Shown here: positions 23,876-32,497 of the stretch, in pieces
How positions within the stretch are numbered: position 1 is the first letter of the stretch
Layout of the letters: every line of letters starts with the position of its first letter
From: Streptomyces sporangiiformans
GTDB taxonomy: Bacteria; Actinomycetota; Actinomycetes; Streptomycetales; Streptomycetaceae
Assembly (NCBI RefSeq): GCF_005768555.2
Contig: NZ_VCHX02000177.1
Coordinates: forward strand, 1-61,376
Length of the DNA: 61,376 nucleotides
Reading direction: 5' to 3'
Position numbers and translations under genes: made by a program
Notes under the pieces: generated by a model
What the model was told of the DNA's origin: nothing
Databases searched by the model: none
What the model saw: only the letters and a program-made list of their open reading frames with translations

Positions 23876-24457
23876 GTGGCTGAAGGCCTTTCCGCCGTGG
23901 CGCGGTTCCTGTACGAGGCGGGGACGCTGAAGCATGCGAAGCGCACCGGCTGGTGGATGGCCGGCGTACGCGACCCCGAGTCGGTCGCCGAGCACTCCTG
24001 GCGCACCGCCCTCATCGCGACGATCATCGCGAAACTCGAAGGCGCCGATCCCGCGCAGGCCGCATTCCTCGCGGTGTGGCACGACTCCCAGGAGACGCGG
24101 ACCGGTGACGTGAACTACCTCGGGAAGAAGTACGCCACCGAGGCTGACCCGCGGGCGGTCACCGCCGACCAGGTCGCCGGCATGCCCGAGATCCTGGCTT
24201 CGGCCGTGCGTGAACTGGTCGCCGAGTACGAGGCGAAGGAGTCCGCCGAGGCGATCTGCGCCCGAGACGCCGACAAACTGGAATGCATGATCCAGGGCAT
24301 CGAGTACAGAACCCAGGGCTACGAGAATGCCCAGCGGTGGATCGACAACAGCCGAGGCCGCCTCACCACCAGGACCGCGAACGAACTCGCCGACGCGATC
24401 CTGGAGACCGGGTCCCTGGACTGGCTGCGTGCAGCGCTCGGCGAGAAGCAGAGTTGA
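23876..24457 (+). CDS. HD-domain phosphohydrolase, YfbR/HDDC2-like
   Basis: A 193-residue HD-superfamily protein similar to 5'-deoxynucleotidases (YfbR, human HDDC2). Metal-site residues are seen in order: VAEHSWRTALIA (His41), AVWHDSQETRTGD (His69-Asp70) and CARDADKLECMIQG (Asp at about 132). The N-terminal KHAKRTGWWMAGV carries the Arg typical of the nucleotide site. It would dephosphorylate deoxynucleoside monophosphates in the cytosol. GTG at 23876 with GAGAGGAG upstream. Confidence 0.88.
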   Translation: MAEGLSAVARFLYEAGTLKHAKRTGWWMAGVRDPESVAEHSWRTALIATIIAKLEGADPAQAAFLAVWHDSQETRTGDVNYLGKKYATEADPRAVTADQVAGMPEILASAVRELVAEYEAKESAEAICARDADKLECMIQGIEYRTQGYENAQRWIDNSRGRLTTRTANELADAILETGSLDWLRAALGEKQS

Positions 24458-24536
24458 CGACGGCCGGCGGCAGGAACACCGCCACCGGCCACCACCGAAG
24501 CAGAGCCGCGCTCGTCGGGGTGCCCGGGCGCCCCTC

Positions 24537-25688
24537 TCACGACCGAGTAGCGGTCCCGCACCCCGCTTCGCCGGCCTCCCGCAGGCGCGCGTCCATCGAC
24601 TTGCTCCGGTCGTACGGGTCGACCTCGGGACCGTCTCCCGAACCCGTGGCCGTGCGCTCGGCGTTGAACTCGGGGGTGAGGTAGCCGGTGAAGGTGTCGC
24701 AGCCGCCGTTGGTGGTGTTCACCTTGTAGGAGACGAGGGAGAACGTCCCCCGCTCGATGACCACCTTCGCCGGGTCGTCCCAGCTCATCACGACCTCGCG
24801 GCGCACGATGGTGCGCGCGACTTCGTCGCTTCCCGCTGCGGCGCGTACGACCGGATAGACGTACGTGACGTCGGTGGTCACCTCGACCGCGCCGCGCTCA
24901 CCCTCCCGGTACGTGATCCGGCCTCGTGTCTTGACCACGTCCCCGACAAGCCGCACCTTCGCCTTCTCGAATCGGCTGAACAGCAGCAGCGGGTCGTTCT
25001 CCCGGCTGGGCGCGCGGAACGAGGTCGCCAGATAGTCCTGGACATCGCGCTGATGCGGATTGAGCAACGCGATCGCCTTCGTCGGCCGCTCCCCGCGCAG
25101 CACACCGGAATCCAGACTGGACGCGGCAAGGAAGTCCCGGGTTCGATCGAGTGCCTGCCCGACCTGCTCCTTGCTCATCCAGCCGGTTGCCCGCGCCGCG
25201 GGCAGCTGGATCCCTGCCGTCCCGTCGCCCCACCGCGCCGCAGGCGACCCCCTGAACGGCTGCTTCACCGTGGGCAGTTGGGCTGCCGCCTCCGTCGCCG
25301 GCGGCTTGTCCGGACGTTCCGACTCCGCGGCGAGCGGCGCGCTCTCGCCGTCCCCGCCTCCGAACCATCCGGCCACCCGTCCCGGAGCCAGTGCCACCAC
25401 CAGCAATCCGACCGCGACCAGCAGACCGACCACGTACCAGCCCTTGCTCCGTCGCCGCCGGGCCGGTTGGTGGGTCCGCCACCCCTCCGGCGGGGCGGGC
25501 TCCTCGCGCAGCCGCCGCGCCACCATCCGGGCCCGCGCCGACGGCTCCTCGGGCGCGTCCTGAGTCCCGGCCTCGGCCTCCCGTAGGAAGCGCTCCCATT
25601 CCTCGTCCGGTATGGACGCCCCGCCCTTGCCCACGATGCGCTCCTGTCCCTCCCACAGATCCGGCCGCTCCCCACGGCCGGTCGTCAT
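24537..25688 (-). CDS. Single-pass membrane protein with extracytoplasmic domain, hypothetical
   Basis: A 383-residue protein. The first 75 residues are cytosolic, acidic then basic (IPDEEWERFLREAEAGTQDA), followed by one membrane segment (WYVVGLLVAVGLLVVALAP, about 78-96), a Pro/Ala linker, and a folded external domain of about 230 residues with strands such as VEVTTDVTYVYPVV and a Cys near DTFTGYLTPEF. The layout is common in Streptomyces but I know no function. ATG at 25688; a longer in-frame extension to 27065 was rejected. Confidence 0.7.
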   Translation of the reverse strand: MTTGRGERPDLWEGQERIVGKGGASIPDEEWERFLREAEAGTQDAPEEPSARARMVARRLREEPAPPEGWRTHQPARRRRSKGWYVVGLLVAVGLLVVALAPGRVAGWFGGGDGESAPLAAESERPDKPPATEAAAQLPTVKQPFRGSPAARWGDGTAGIQLPAARATGWMSKEQVGQALDRTRDFLAASSLDSGVLRGERPTKAIALLNPHQRDVQDYLATSFRAPSRENDPLLLFSRFEKAKVRLVGDVVKTRGRITYREGERGAVEVTTDVTYVYPVVRAAAGSDEVARTIVRREVVMSWDDPAKVVIERGTFSLVSYKVNTTNGGCDTFTGYLTPEFNAERTATGSGDGPEVDPYDRSKSMDARLREAGEAGCGTATRS

Positions 25689-26057
25689 CGGTGCATCATC
25701 ACACGGCTCAGCCGGTTCAACTCGTGGGTGCCGACGACGAGATGGGGCACGGCGAGGAACGGAACAGGTCGAGGGACGGCCCAGTCGCATGCCGGTCCTT
25801 GCTGATTTTTCCCAAGCCATCTCCCATGTGAGCGCGCGCCTCACAACTGCCGCCACTTTGTTCGTGGGCTGGTACCGTCCCGGTCCATGGCGGGTGGTCA
25901 GTGCCACGACACCGACACCGACACCGACGCGGGCGTCGACGCGGACGCGGACGCCGACGCCATGCTCGCTGAGGGGGGCCTCAGATGAGTGTGCTGCGAG
26001 AGGTGGGCGGTGTTCAGAAGCCCTGAGTGGCCGTTGGGGGGCCTGGCCCGTGTCGCC
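25689..26057. other. Intergenic region with Asp-coding hexanucleotide repeats
   Basis: No convincing gene in 369 bp. From 25908 to 25960 there is a run of ACACCG/GACGCG-type six-base repeats. On the plus strand a 33-codon frame (25887-25988) would encode a DTDTDTDAGVDADADADA peptide, but there is no ribosome-binding site. Confidence 0.4.
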
Positions 26058-26990
26058 ATGCGCCATGGCTCCCTTCGGCGAAAGCGACGCCCCGCCGCAC
26101 GTCCGAGGCTCGATCTGCTGGAGCCGTGGGAGCAGGCGGTCGACGAACAGACCGCGCGCGCCCACATACTCCCCGGTGTCCACGGGTTCCCGTACCGCCC
26201 GCGCAGCACGGAGGACGTACCCGACGGCGCGCTCGGTGCACTGCGCCGGGCCGTGGGGGCCGGGGATGCCGATGACCTGCTCGTCCTTCCCGCCCACACT
26301 CGGCCCGGCCGTCTCGGAGACAGCCGCCTTCAGATTCTGACGCCTTCCAGCGTGCTCGGATTCGGACCCGGCGGAGTGGCGTTGTGGGTCGGTGCTCCCG
26401 CCCTCCCCGGAGTGCGGGTGGCCCTCCATCCGCAGCGGGTGGCCGCGATCGAGACCGCTCACATCCTGCTGTACGCCCGACTGACGATCTTCGCCACCGA
26501 CGCGCGCCTGAACGTCCACTACAACGCCGTTTCCGGGCACCACCTGCACCCCCTGGTGCAGTCCCTGCGTCGCCGTGTCGCCCGCACCGAGCTGGACATG
26601 CCCGACGCTCCCGCACCGAACGCCGGGCTGCCGTACAAATGGCGACGACTGCTCACCTCGGACGCGGCGCGCCTGGACGACGGCGACCCGGTCGCCGCCG
26701 TCGCCGGGGCGCTGCCCGTGCCCCGGCGCTCGGAAGCCGCGTACGCCGCCGTCGTACTCACGCCCCGCGAACTCGTCGTCCTCGCCGACCCGGTGCACGC
26801 CGATACGACCGGCGGCCGCCACGGCCTGGACACACACGCCATTCCGCGCGCGAGCATCGAGCAGGTACGCGCGGATGGCCCGCTCCTGCGGGTCCGTGTG
26901 TGCGGAGCAGACCTGCAACTGCCGTTGGGCCAGGAGCTGTCCGCCCGGGTCGTCCACGAGTTCGCGCGGTATCTGCCCATCGCCCCGTAG
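26058..26990 (+). CDS. Conserved hypothetical protein
   Basis: About 310 residues, cytosolic. The body starts near LDLLEPWEQAVDEQTARAHI and shows two similar halves, each with a strand pattern ending in a basic surface (VALHPQRVAAIETAHILLYA and HAIPRASIEQVRADGPLLRV), suggesting PH-like beta domains. No catalytic motif recognised. The start is unsure: ATG at 26058 gives MRHGSLRRKRR, but the frame stays open upstream to 25989 and no Shine-Dalgarno sequence stands out. It is divergent from the membrane-protein gene. Confidence 0.55.
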   Translation: MRHGSLRRKRRPAARPRLDLLEPWEQAVDEQTARAHILPGVHGFPYRPRSTEDVPDGALGALRRAVGAGDADDLLVLPAHTRPGRLGDSRLQILTPSSVLGFGPGGVALWVGAPALPGVRVALHPQRVAAIETAHILLYARLTIFATDARLNVHYNAVSGHHLHPLVQSLRRRVARTELDMPDAPAPNAGLPYKWRRLLTSDAARLDDGDPVAAVAGALPVPRRSEAAYAAVVLTPRELVVLADPVHADTTGGRHGLDTHAIPRASIEQVRADGPLLRVRVCGADLQLPLGQELSARVVHEFARYLPIAP

Positions 26991-27396
26991 CGGTTTGCGG
27001 CGGGCCACGGGCAGCGGGCCGAGGGCCGGACCCGGATGCGGCCACGTGACCACGGCGCTCGGCATTCGCCGACAGCGTTACGCACTTTCGAGTGACGGGG
27101 CTGGTAATGGGCCGGGCAGCGAGTGCCGGCAGACGGTTGCCTCAGGCCGGTGTTCATGGGGCCGACGGCTCCGACGGGGCATCCAGCAGGTTGTTTTGGC
27201 CTCCTGAATGGACCACACAGGCGACCGTCACGGAAATATGGGCGATTGGTAACAGGCTTCGTGTAGCGCCCATATCGGTTGTGTGCGGGCGCAATGTGAT
27301 GGCCCTCGGCCACCGGGCCGGGGCTCGCACAAGCAGATCAGCGGCACCTGTCGGTGCCGGGTTCGGGTCTGCCAGCACGGAAACGAGGGGCTTTGC
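26991..27396. other. Intergenic leader of the lamin-tail-domain gene
   Basis: No gene seen in these 406 bp. The second half (27190-27300) is less GC-rich and presumably carries the promoter of the secreted protein gene, but I cannot name a clear -35/-10 pair. Confidence 0.4.
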
Positions 27397-27924
27397 ATGT
27401 CTGCTTCCCTGTCTGTCACTGCCCGCCGTCTGACCGCCGCCGTCCTCGCGGCCGGCGCTCTGGTGGGTGCGACGGCCGCGTCGGCCTCCGCCGGCCACGA
27501 CCGGCTTCCGTACCGGCCGGTCGTGGAGATCAGCGCGGTGCAGTACGACTCGCCGGGCTACGACAACGGCAGCAACCGGTCCCTGAACCGGGAGTGGGTG
27601 GAGCTCACCAACACCTCGCGCCGTGAGGTGAACCTGGACGGCTGGACGCTGTCGGCCGAAGGCGGCCAGACCTACACCTTCCACGGCTTCTGGCTGGCGG
27701 GACGGGCCACCGTCCGCGTCCACACCGGCATCGGCCGCGACATCGACAGCGACGTCTACCAGGACCGCCGCAACTACGTATGGGACAACCGCACCGACAC
27801 CGCCACCCTGAGCAACCACCGCGGCCGCGTCATCGACACCGAGACCTGGGGTCAGGACGTCCGCGACCGCCGCGACGGAGGCCACCACCGCCACGGAGGC
27901 CACCACCGCCACCACAACCACTGA
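27397..27924 (+). CDS. Secreted lamin-tail-domain (LTD) protein with His-rich C-terminus
   Basis: A 175-residue exported protein. Signal peptide residues 1-33 (ARRLTAAVLAAGALVGATAA, cleavage after ASA-SAG region). The mature part is one LTD beta-sandwich: NREWVELTNTSRREVNLDGW is the core signature, followed by TYTFHGFWLAGRATVRVHTG and YVWDNRTDTATLSNHRGRVI. The last 15 residues are a His/Gly tail (GGHHRHGGHHRHHNH) that could bind metal ions. Such small LTD proteins in Streptomyces have no assigned role. ATG at 27397 with GAGGGG six bases upstream. Confidence 0.85.
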   Translation: MSASLSVTARRLTAAVLAAGALVGATAASASAGHDRLPYRPVVEISAVQYDSPGYDNGSNRSLNREWVELTNTSRREVNLDGWTLSAEGGQTYTFHGFWLAGRATVRVHTGIGRDIDSDVYQDRRNYVWDNRTDTATLSNHRGRVIDTETWGQDVRDRRDGGHHRHGGHHRHHNH

Positions 27925-27956
27925 GACAACCCGGTCTTGTACTGCCGTATGAGACC

Positions 27957-27995
27957 GCGAGGAGCCGGTACCGCGACGCGGTACCGGCTCCTCGC
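27957..27995 (+). terminator. Very long perfect hairpin, probable terminator
   Basis: Nineteen bases (27957-27975, starting GCGAGGAGCC) pair perfectly with 27977-27995 around one central A. In RNA the inner pairs would open to form a loop. It lies 32 bp after the LTD gene stop and before the TOPRIM gene. Confidence 0.8.
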
Positions 27996-28110
27996 GCAAC
28001 AGGACCGAGCCCGAGCGGCCAGGGGGCCAACCATCGGCCTTCGGCACTGCCGATCACGCGCCGGCGGAAATTCCCTACCGTGGTGACCGGAAAGGGCGGA
28101 GACTCGTCTC

Positions 28111-28731
28111 ATGGCTGACATGGGGGCGTTCCGGGAGGCGGTCACCGCGTGGGCGGCCGGTGGCCCCGGCGGCCCCGCGCGCGAGCTGGCCGCGCGGCTG
28201 CCCGTCCGGACAGCCGTCCTGCTCGAAGGGCCGAGCGACGTCGCAGCGGTCAGCGCGCTGGCCGCGGGCCGCGGCCGGAACCTGGCGGCCGAAGGAGTCT
28301 GCGTCCTGCCGATGGGCGGTGCGATGAGCGTCGGGCGCTTCGTCCACCTCCTCGGGCCACCCGGCCTGGGCCTGCGCCTCACGGGACTGTGCGACGAGGC
28401 GGAGCGTCGCTACTACGACCGTGCCTTGGAGCGCGCCGGTGCAGCACAGCGAGGGGGGTTCTTCGTCTGCGCGGCGGATCTGGAAGACGAGCTCATCCGC
28501 GCGCTGGGCGTGACACGGGTGGAGGAGCTCGTCCGGGCGGAGGGCGACCTGCGGGCCCTGCAGACCTTCCTGCGCCAGCCCGCACAGCGTGGCCGCACCC
28601 CACAGCAGCAGCTGCGGCGCTTTCTCGGCACGAAGAAAGGACGCAAGATCCACTACGGCCGCGTCCTCGTCGAGGCCCTCGAACCCGACCGCATACCCGC
28701 CCCACTCGACGGCCTGCTCACCAGCCTCTGA
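28111..28731 (+). CDS. Stand-alone TOPRIM (OLD-like) domain protein
   Basis: A 206-residue cytosolic protein containing one TOPRIM fold. The catalytic Glu strand is TAVLLEGPSDVAAVSALA (LEGxSD motif), typical of OLD-family nucleases; a second acidic motif follows in LTGLCDEAERRYYDRAL, and acidic residues in CAADLEDELIRALG complete the pattern. In OLD/Gabija-like nucleases this domain follows an ABC-type ATPase; here there is no ATPase part and no ATPase gene beside it. It may be a nuclease or a nucleotidyl-transfer enzyme with unknown partner. ATG at 28111. Confidence 0.78.
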   Translation: MADMGAFREAVTAWAAGGPGGPARELAARLPVRTAVLLEGPSDVAAVSALAAGRGRNLAAEGVCVLPMGGAMSVGRFVHLLGPPGLGLRLTGLCDEAERRYYDRALERAGAAQRGGFFVCAADLEDELIRALGVTRVEELVRAEGDLRALQTFLRQPAQRGRTPQQQLRRFLGTKKGRKIHYGRVLVEALEPDRIPAPLDGLLTSL

Positions 28732-28834
28732 CCGCTGGGCGAACGGTCCCGCACCGCTCTCGAACACGCTGACCGGGAACGGACCCCGTCCAGTAGTGCT
28801 GCACAGCGTCGCCGAAACTATGCCCCCGGTGTTC

Positions 28835-29161
28835 CTACGCGCCAGGAGCCCGGTACTGGACTCGACCGGCTTTGCGCAAGGCATCCAATGTCTCGTCGAC
28901 GGTCAGCAGGACAGTCGTCTCGAACGAGCTGAGCGCGCCGCCTCCACTGATCGCCAGCGAGACCGCGGCCATGGACACGTTGTCGGGGGCCTCCCACAGG
29001 TTGTAGCCGTCGTGCGTGCCGAAGGCATACCAGAAGCCATGGAGCTTCCCGCCGACGGACTCGATGTACGACTGAGCGGCCTGTGCGCGGTCCTCGGGTT
29101 GGCCGATCAGCCTCGCCCAGGTCTCCGGCGTGTAGCTGAATCTCGATAGATAGAGCGGCAT
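28835..29161 (-). CDS. GYD-domain protein
   Basis: A 108-residue member of the GYD family (YAFGTHDGYNLWEAPDNVSM), full length. It begins MPLYLSRFSYTPETWARLIG. The Shine-Dalgarno GGGAG precedes two adjacent ATG codons (29164 and 29161); the second gives better spacing. Upstream on the same strand is the MarR gene. It is distinct in sequence from the GYD protein at 19131-19427. Confidence 0.8.
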   Translation of the reverse strand: MPLYLSRFSYTPETWARLIGQPEDRAQAAQSYIESVGGKLHGFWYAFGTHDGYNLWEAPDNVSMAAVSLAISGGGALSSFETTVLLTVDETLDALRKAGRVQYRAPGA

Positions 29162-29295
29162 CATGTCTCCCTTTTCGTCCATCATGTGATGCCACCGCAG
29201 GGAGAGAAATGTTCCGGAAGCGGCTCGCGTATCCCCCGAACGGCCGCGGACGATGACAGACACGGCCACAGCCGGCCGTCGGCGGCAGGTCGCCG

Positions 29296-29814
29296 TCAGC
29301 CGTGGTGCCGCCCCGTCAAGGAGGCGAGCCCGTCCTCCAGGCCCTGACGGAACGCGGACCGCTGTTCCTCCGGTATGTCGAGGAGCAACCGGTCCTCCAG
29401 CTTCTGCACCGCCGGCGCGCACGCCGCCAGCAGTTCCTCGCCCTCCCGCGTCAGCCGGGCCACCATGATCCGCCGGTTCCCCGGGGCATGGTCGCGCTCG
29501 ATCAGCCCGCGCTCCTCCAGCGCGCGCACGATCTCGTGCATCGTCTGGGGCCTGACGAAGGAACGGCGGGCCAACTGGGCGGAGGAGAGCCCGCCTCGGT
29601 GCTGAAGCACCGTCAGGGCCGTGTACTGGAACGTCGTGAGCCCGTACGGCCGCAGGGCCTCGTCCATGAAGGAGCGGATGGCCAGTTCGAGTTGCTTGAC
29701 GAGATAGATCGTCAGCGGGCCCGTGGGGCTCTCGGGGTCCGGACCGGGATCCGCACCCGGAGCCGATCCCGGAGCCGATCCCGGAGCCGGATCCCGATCG
29801 GCTGCCTCCGCCAT
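29296..29814 (-). CDS. MarR-family transcriptional regulator
   Basis: A 172-residue winged-helix regulator. The HTH region reads LSSAQLARRSFVRPQTMHEI with the wing ERDHAPGNRRIMVARLTREG. The N-terminal 35 residues are a disordered tail with repeated GSAPGSAPGADPG, encoded by three copies of a 12-bp GGAGCCGATCCC unit near 29758-29785. ATG at 29814 is used, with AAGAGG eight bases upstream. It follows the ABC importer genes on the same strand after 54 bp, so it may be part of, and regulate, that operon. MarR proteins often sense aromatic acids; that is only suggestive here. Confidence 0.85.
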   Translation of the reverse strand: MAEAADRDPAPGSAPGSAPGADPGPDPESPTGPLTIYLVKQLELAIRSFMDEALRPYGLTTFQYTALTVLQHRGGLSSAQLARRSFVRPQTMHEIVRALEERGLIERDHAPGNRRIMVARLTREGEELLAACAPAVQKLEDRLLLDIPEEQRSAFRQGLEDGLASLTGRHHG

Positions 29815-29868
29815 CGTGCGCACCTCTTGGTCGGTCGTCTGGGAGGTCGGGCGAGGCCGTCGGGGAGA

Positions 29869-30894
29869 TCAGACGACCGGCGTCCTCACCCGATAGCCGA
29901 CAGGTAGGAGTTCCAGGTCACGTCGGCGAGCCACGGTACCCCACAGGCCGTGGGGCATCCACAGCGTCATCCCGATGGCCAGGGCGCCGAGCCCGATCAA
30001 GTACCAGGTGCCGCCGTTGTCGCCGAACCAGTCCTGCACCAGGAAGAACACGATCGCTCCTGTGATCGGTCCCTCGAAGGTGCCGAGGCCGCCGATGACC
30101 ACCATGAAGATCATGTACGCGGACCAGTGGACCCCGAAGATGGAGTCCGGCTGCACCCGCAGCGTGTTCGCGAGGGTGAGTCCGCCGGCCGCCGCGCAGC
30201 CCACCGCCGCGAGGACGAAGACCAGGCGTTTCGCCGAGGTGACCCGTACCCCGACGGACGCCGCGCCCACCGGGTCGTCGCGGATCGCCTCCAGCGAAGA
30301 TCCCAGCCTGCTGCGCAGCAGCACGAACACGGCCAGCAGCAGCACACTCATCAGCGCCAGGGCGAGCCAGTACACCTGAGCCTGCCGCACCGCCGGATCG
30401 GTGGCCGACAGATCGGTGAGCGAGCGACCGGAACCGCCGCCCAGCGAAGGCGTGTTCACCACGACCAACCGGAAGAACTCCGCGATCGCCCACATGCCGA
30501 TGGCGAACTGCCCACCGGTGAGCCGGAACGCGAGCAGCGAGGTGGGTACGGCGACGGCACCCGCGAGCAGGGCCGCCAGGACGACCGCGAGAAAGGGGCT
30601 GACGCCTCGGTCGACGAAGAGGAAGACTCCGTACGCGCCGAGGCCGATGAAGCCCTGCTGGCCGACGGAGACCAGACCGGCGTAGCCCGCCAGCGCGTTC
30701 CACATGGCCGCGACGATGACGAGGACGAACAGGGTCGTCAGCTTCGCGGTCGCCTCGGGCGTGAAGACGAAGGGCGCGAACGCCAGGGCGAGCAGCAGGG
30801 CGGCCAGGGCACCGGACGCCGTACGGGAGACGGGGGTCCACCGGTGGATGGTGGCGGTGGCGGTGGCGGGGGCCACCGGTGATGCGGTGGTCAT
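29869..30894 (-). CDS. livM: Branched-chain-amino-acid-type ABC transporter permease, LivM-like
   Basis: A 341-residue inner-membrane permease with eight to ten helices. The family loop that contacts the ATPase is seen as LGSSLEAIRDDPVGAASVGV, and the N-terminal core as NALAGYAGLVSVGQQGFIGL. It overlaps the LivH gene by four bases (ATGA). With LivH, LivG, LivF and the substrate-binding lipoprotein it forms one full HAAT-family importer for amino acids, amides or aromatic carboxylates. The substrate is not evident. Confidence 0.9.
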   Translation of the reverse strand: MTTASPVAPATATATIHRWTPVSRTASGALAALLLALAFAPFVFTPEATAKLTTLFVLVIVAAMWNALAGYAGLVSVGQQGFIGLGAYGVFLFVDRGVSPFLAVVLAALLAGAVAVPTSLLAFRLTGGQFAIGMWAIAEFFRLVVVNTPSLGGGSGRSLTDLSATDPAVRQAQVYWLALALMSVLLLAVFVLLRSRLGSSLEAIRDDPVGAASVGVRVTSAKRLVFVLAAVGCAAAGGLTLANTLRVQPDSIFGVHWSAYMIFMVVIGGLGTFEGPITGAIVFFLVQDWFGDNGGTWYLIGLGALAIGMTLWMPHGLWGTVARRRDLELLPVGYRVRTPVV

Positions 30895-31763
30895 GTGCGG
30901 CTCCTTCTCATGCCGAGCAGTCCCTGCGGACGGAAGGCCAGGACCGCGAGGAACACCGCGTGTCCGGCCACGATGGAGAAGCGCGGATCCACCTGCGCGC
31001 CGACCGTCTGGGCGACGCCGAGGACCATGCCCCCGGCGAGCGTCCCCCACAGCGAACCGAGCCCTCCGATCACGACGACCTCGAAGGCGAACAGCAGCTG
31101 GGTCGGCCCCATGGACGGGCTGAACGACGACCGCATCGCGAAGAACGCTCCCGCCAGACCGGCGGTGGCGACGGCGATGGCGGCGGCCCAGGCGTACACC
31201 CGGCGGCTGTCGATCCCGACCAGCTCGGCGGTGTCCGCGTCGGCGGCGGTGGCGCGGATCGCCCGGCCGATGCCCGTACGGGCCAGCAGCAACTGCAGCC
31301 CGCCGAGCAGCGCGACCGCCACCGCCACGGTGAGCAGGCCGAGGTACGGGATGCTCACCGACGACCCGAGCTGGAGACCGGACGTGGACAGCGAACCGAT
31401 GTCCAGGGAGCGGGAGTCGGCGCTGAAGATCTCCAGCAGTACGTTCTGCAGCACGATGGCGAGACCGAAGGTGGCCAGCATCGACGACATCTCGCCGGTG
31501 CGCAGCGCCTTGCTGAGGATGCCCCGCTGCAACGCCACCCCGACCAGGCCCATCACGGGCAGGACGAGCAGTACCGCGAAGAACGGGCTGATGCCGACGG
31601 CGGCGGCCAGCACCGCGACGAGGAACGCGCCGAGGACCGCGAGGTCGCCGTGGCTGAGGTTGACGGTCCGCATCACGCCGAACATCAGGGAAAGGCCGCA
31701 GGCGAAGAGCGCGTAGACACCGCCGAGCATGACGCCCTGCACGATGGCGTTGATCCAGTTCAT
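30891..31763 (-). CDS. livH: Branched-chain-amino-acid-type ABC transporter permease, LivH-like
   Basis: A 290-residue permease with about eight membrane helices. Typical LivH features are the start NWINAIVQGVMLGGVYALFA, LSHGDLAVLGAFLV, and the ATPase-contact loop GRAIRATAADADTAELVGID. Its start overlaps the LivF stop by four bases and its stop overlaps the LivM start by four bases, giving tight coupling. It pairs with LivM in the membrane. Confidence 0.92.
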   Translation of the reverse strand: MNWINAIVQGVMLGGVYALFACGLSLMFGVMRTVNLSHGDLAVLGAFLVAVLAAAVGISPFFAVLLVLPVMGLVGVALQRGILSKALRTGEMSSMLATFGLAIVLQNVLLEIFSADSRSLDIGSLSTSGLQLGSSVSIPYLGLLTVAVAVALLGGLQLLLARTGIGRAIRATAADADTAELVGIDSRRVYAWAAAIAVATAGLAGAFFAMRSSFSPSMGPTQLLFAFEVVVIGGLGSLWGTLAGGMVLGVAQTVGAQVDPRFSIVAGHAVFLAVLAFRPQGLLGMRRSRT

Positions 31764-32497
31764 GCCGGCTCCTCCTGCACGGTTGCGGCCGTGGCGCGGC
31801 TCAGGCCGAAGTACGCCTCGACGACCTGCTCGCGGGTGACCTCGTCGGCGGGTTCGTCCAGGACGACGCGGCCTTCGAGCATGCACAGCACACGCCGGGC
31901 CACCCCTAGGGCGCGGCCGAGGTCCTGCTCCACCAGCAGCACCGTCGTACCGCCGGAGAGGATCGTGCCGAGCGAGTCGTAGAGGGTGTCGACCACGATG
32001 GGCGCGAGGCCCAGCGAGACCTCGTCGAGCAGCAGCAGCCGGGGGTTGGTCATCAGCGCCCTGCCGATGGCCACGGCCTGCTGCTCGCCGCCCGACAGGT
32101 TGCCGGCGCGCCGCTTCAGCAGCCCGTCGAGCAGTGGGAAGGCGGCCACGACGGCTGCCAGGTCCCACGGTCCGGGGCGCCGTACCCGGGATGCGACGAG
32201 CAGGTTCTCCTCCACGGTGAGGTCGGCGAAGAGCCGCCGCCCCTCCGGGACCAGCGCGATCCCGGCCGCGACACGGTCGTGGGCGCGCCGGGCCGTCACC
32301 TCCACACCGTCCAGGCCGATACGGCCCTCGGCCGGCCGGTGTGCTCCGGCGACGGCCCGCAGAAGGGTGGACTTTCCGGCACCGTTGGCCCCGACCACCG
32401 CCACCACCTCGCCCTCGTCCACGGCGAAGGAGACGTCGTGGACGGCGCGCAGCAGACCGTGCCGTACTTCGAGATTCTCGACCGTCAGCAGACTCAT
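31760..32497 (-). CDS. livF: ABC transporter ATPase, LivF-like
   Basis: A 245-residue ATP-binding subunit. Walker A is VGANGAGKSTLLR, the Q-loop region follows VPEGRRLFADLTVEENL (a LivF signature), the ABC signature is NLSGGEQQAVAIGRAL, and Walker B is LLLLDEVSLGLAP, where Glu is the catalytic base. It works with LivG as the ATPase heterodimer. Start and stop both overlap neighbours by four bases. Confidence 0.93.
   Translation of the reverse strand: MSLLTVENLEVRHGLLRAVHDVSFAVDEGEVVAVVGANGAGKSTLLRAVAGAHRPAEGRIGLDGVEVTARRAHDRVAAGIALVPEGRRLFADLTVEENLLVASRVRRPGPWDLAAVVAAFPLLDGLLKRRAGNLSGGEQQAVAIGRALMTNPRLLLLDEVSLGLAPIVVDTLYDSLGTILSGGTTVLLVEQDLGRALGVARRVLCMLEGRVVLDEPADEVTREQVVEAYFGLSRATAATVQEEPA

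Noticed and set aside
22194..23930. Long plus-strand frame opposite the chaplin-fusion gene
   Set aside because: Low-complexity Arg/Gly/Val translation, no ribosome-binding site, and the opposite strand has a signal peptide and recognised domains.
25908..25960. CRISPR-like or functional repeat array
   Set aside because: The units are six bases long without spacers; it is a simple low-complexity repeat.
25689..27065. N-terminal extension of the minus-strand membrane protein to 27065
   Set aside because: The extension runs opposite a better plus-strand gene and reads as non-coding; a good ATG exists at 25688.
19131..29161. The two GYD proteins as a recent duplication
   Set aside because: They share only the family motif and overall size; the sequences are too different for a recent local duplication.
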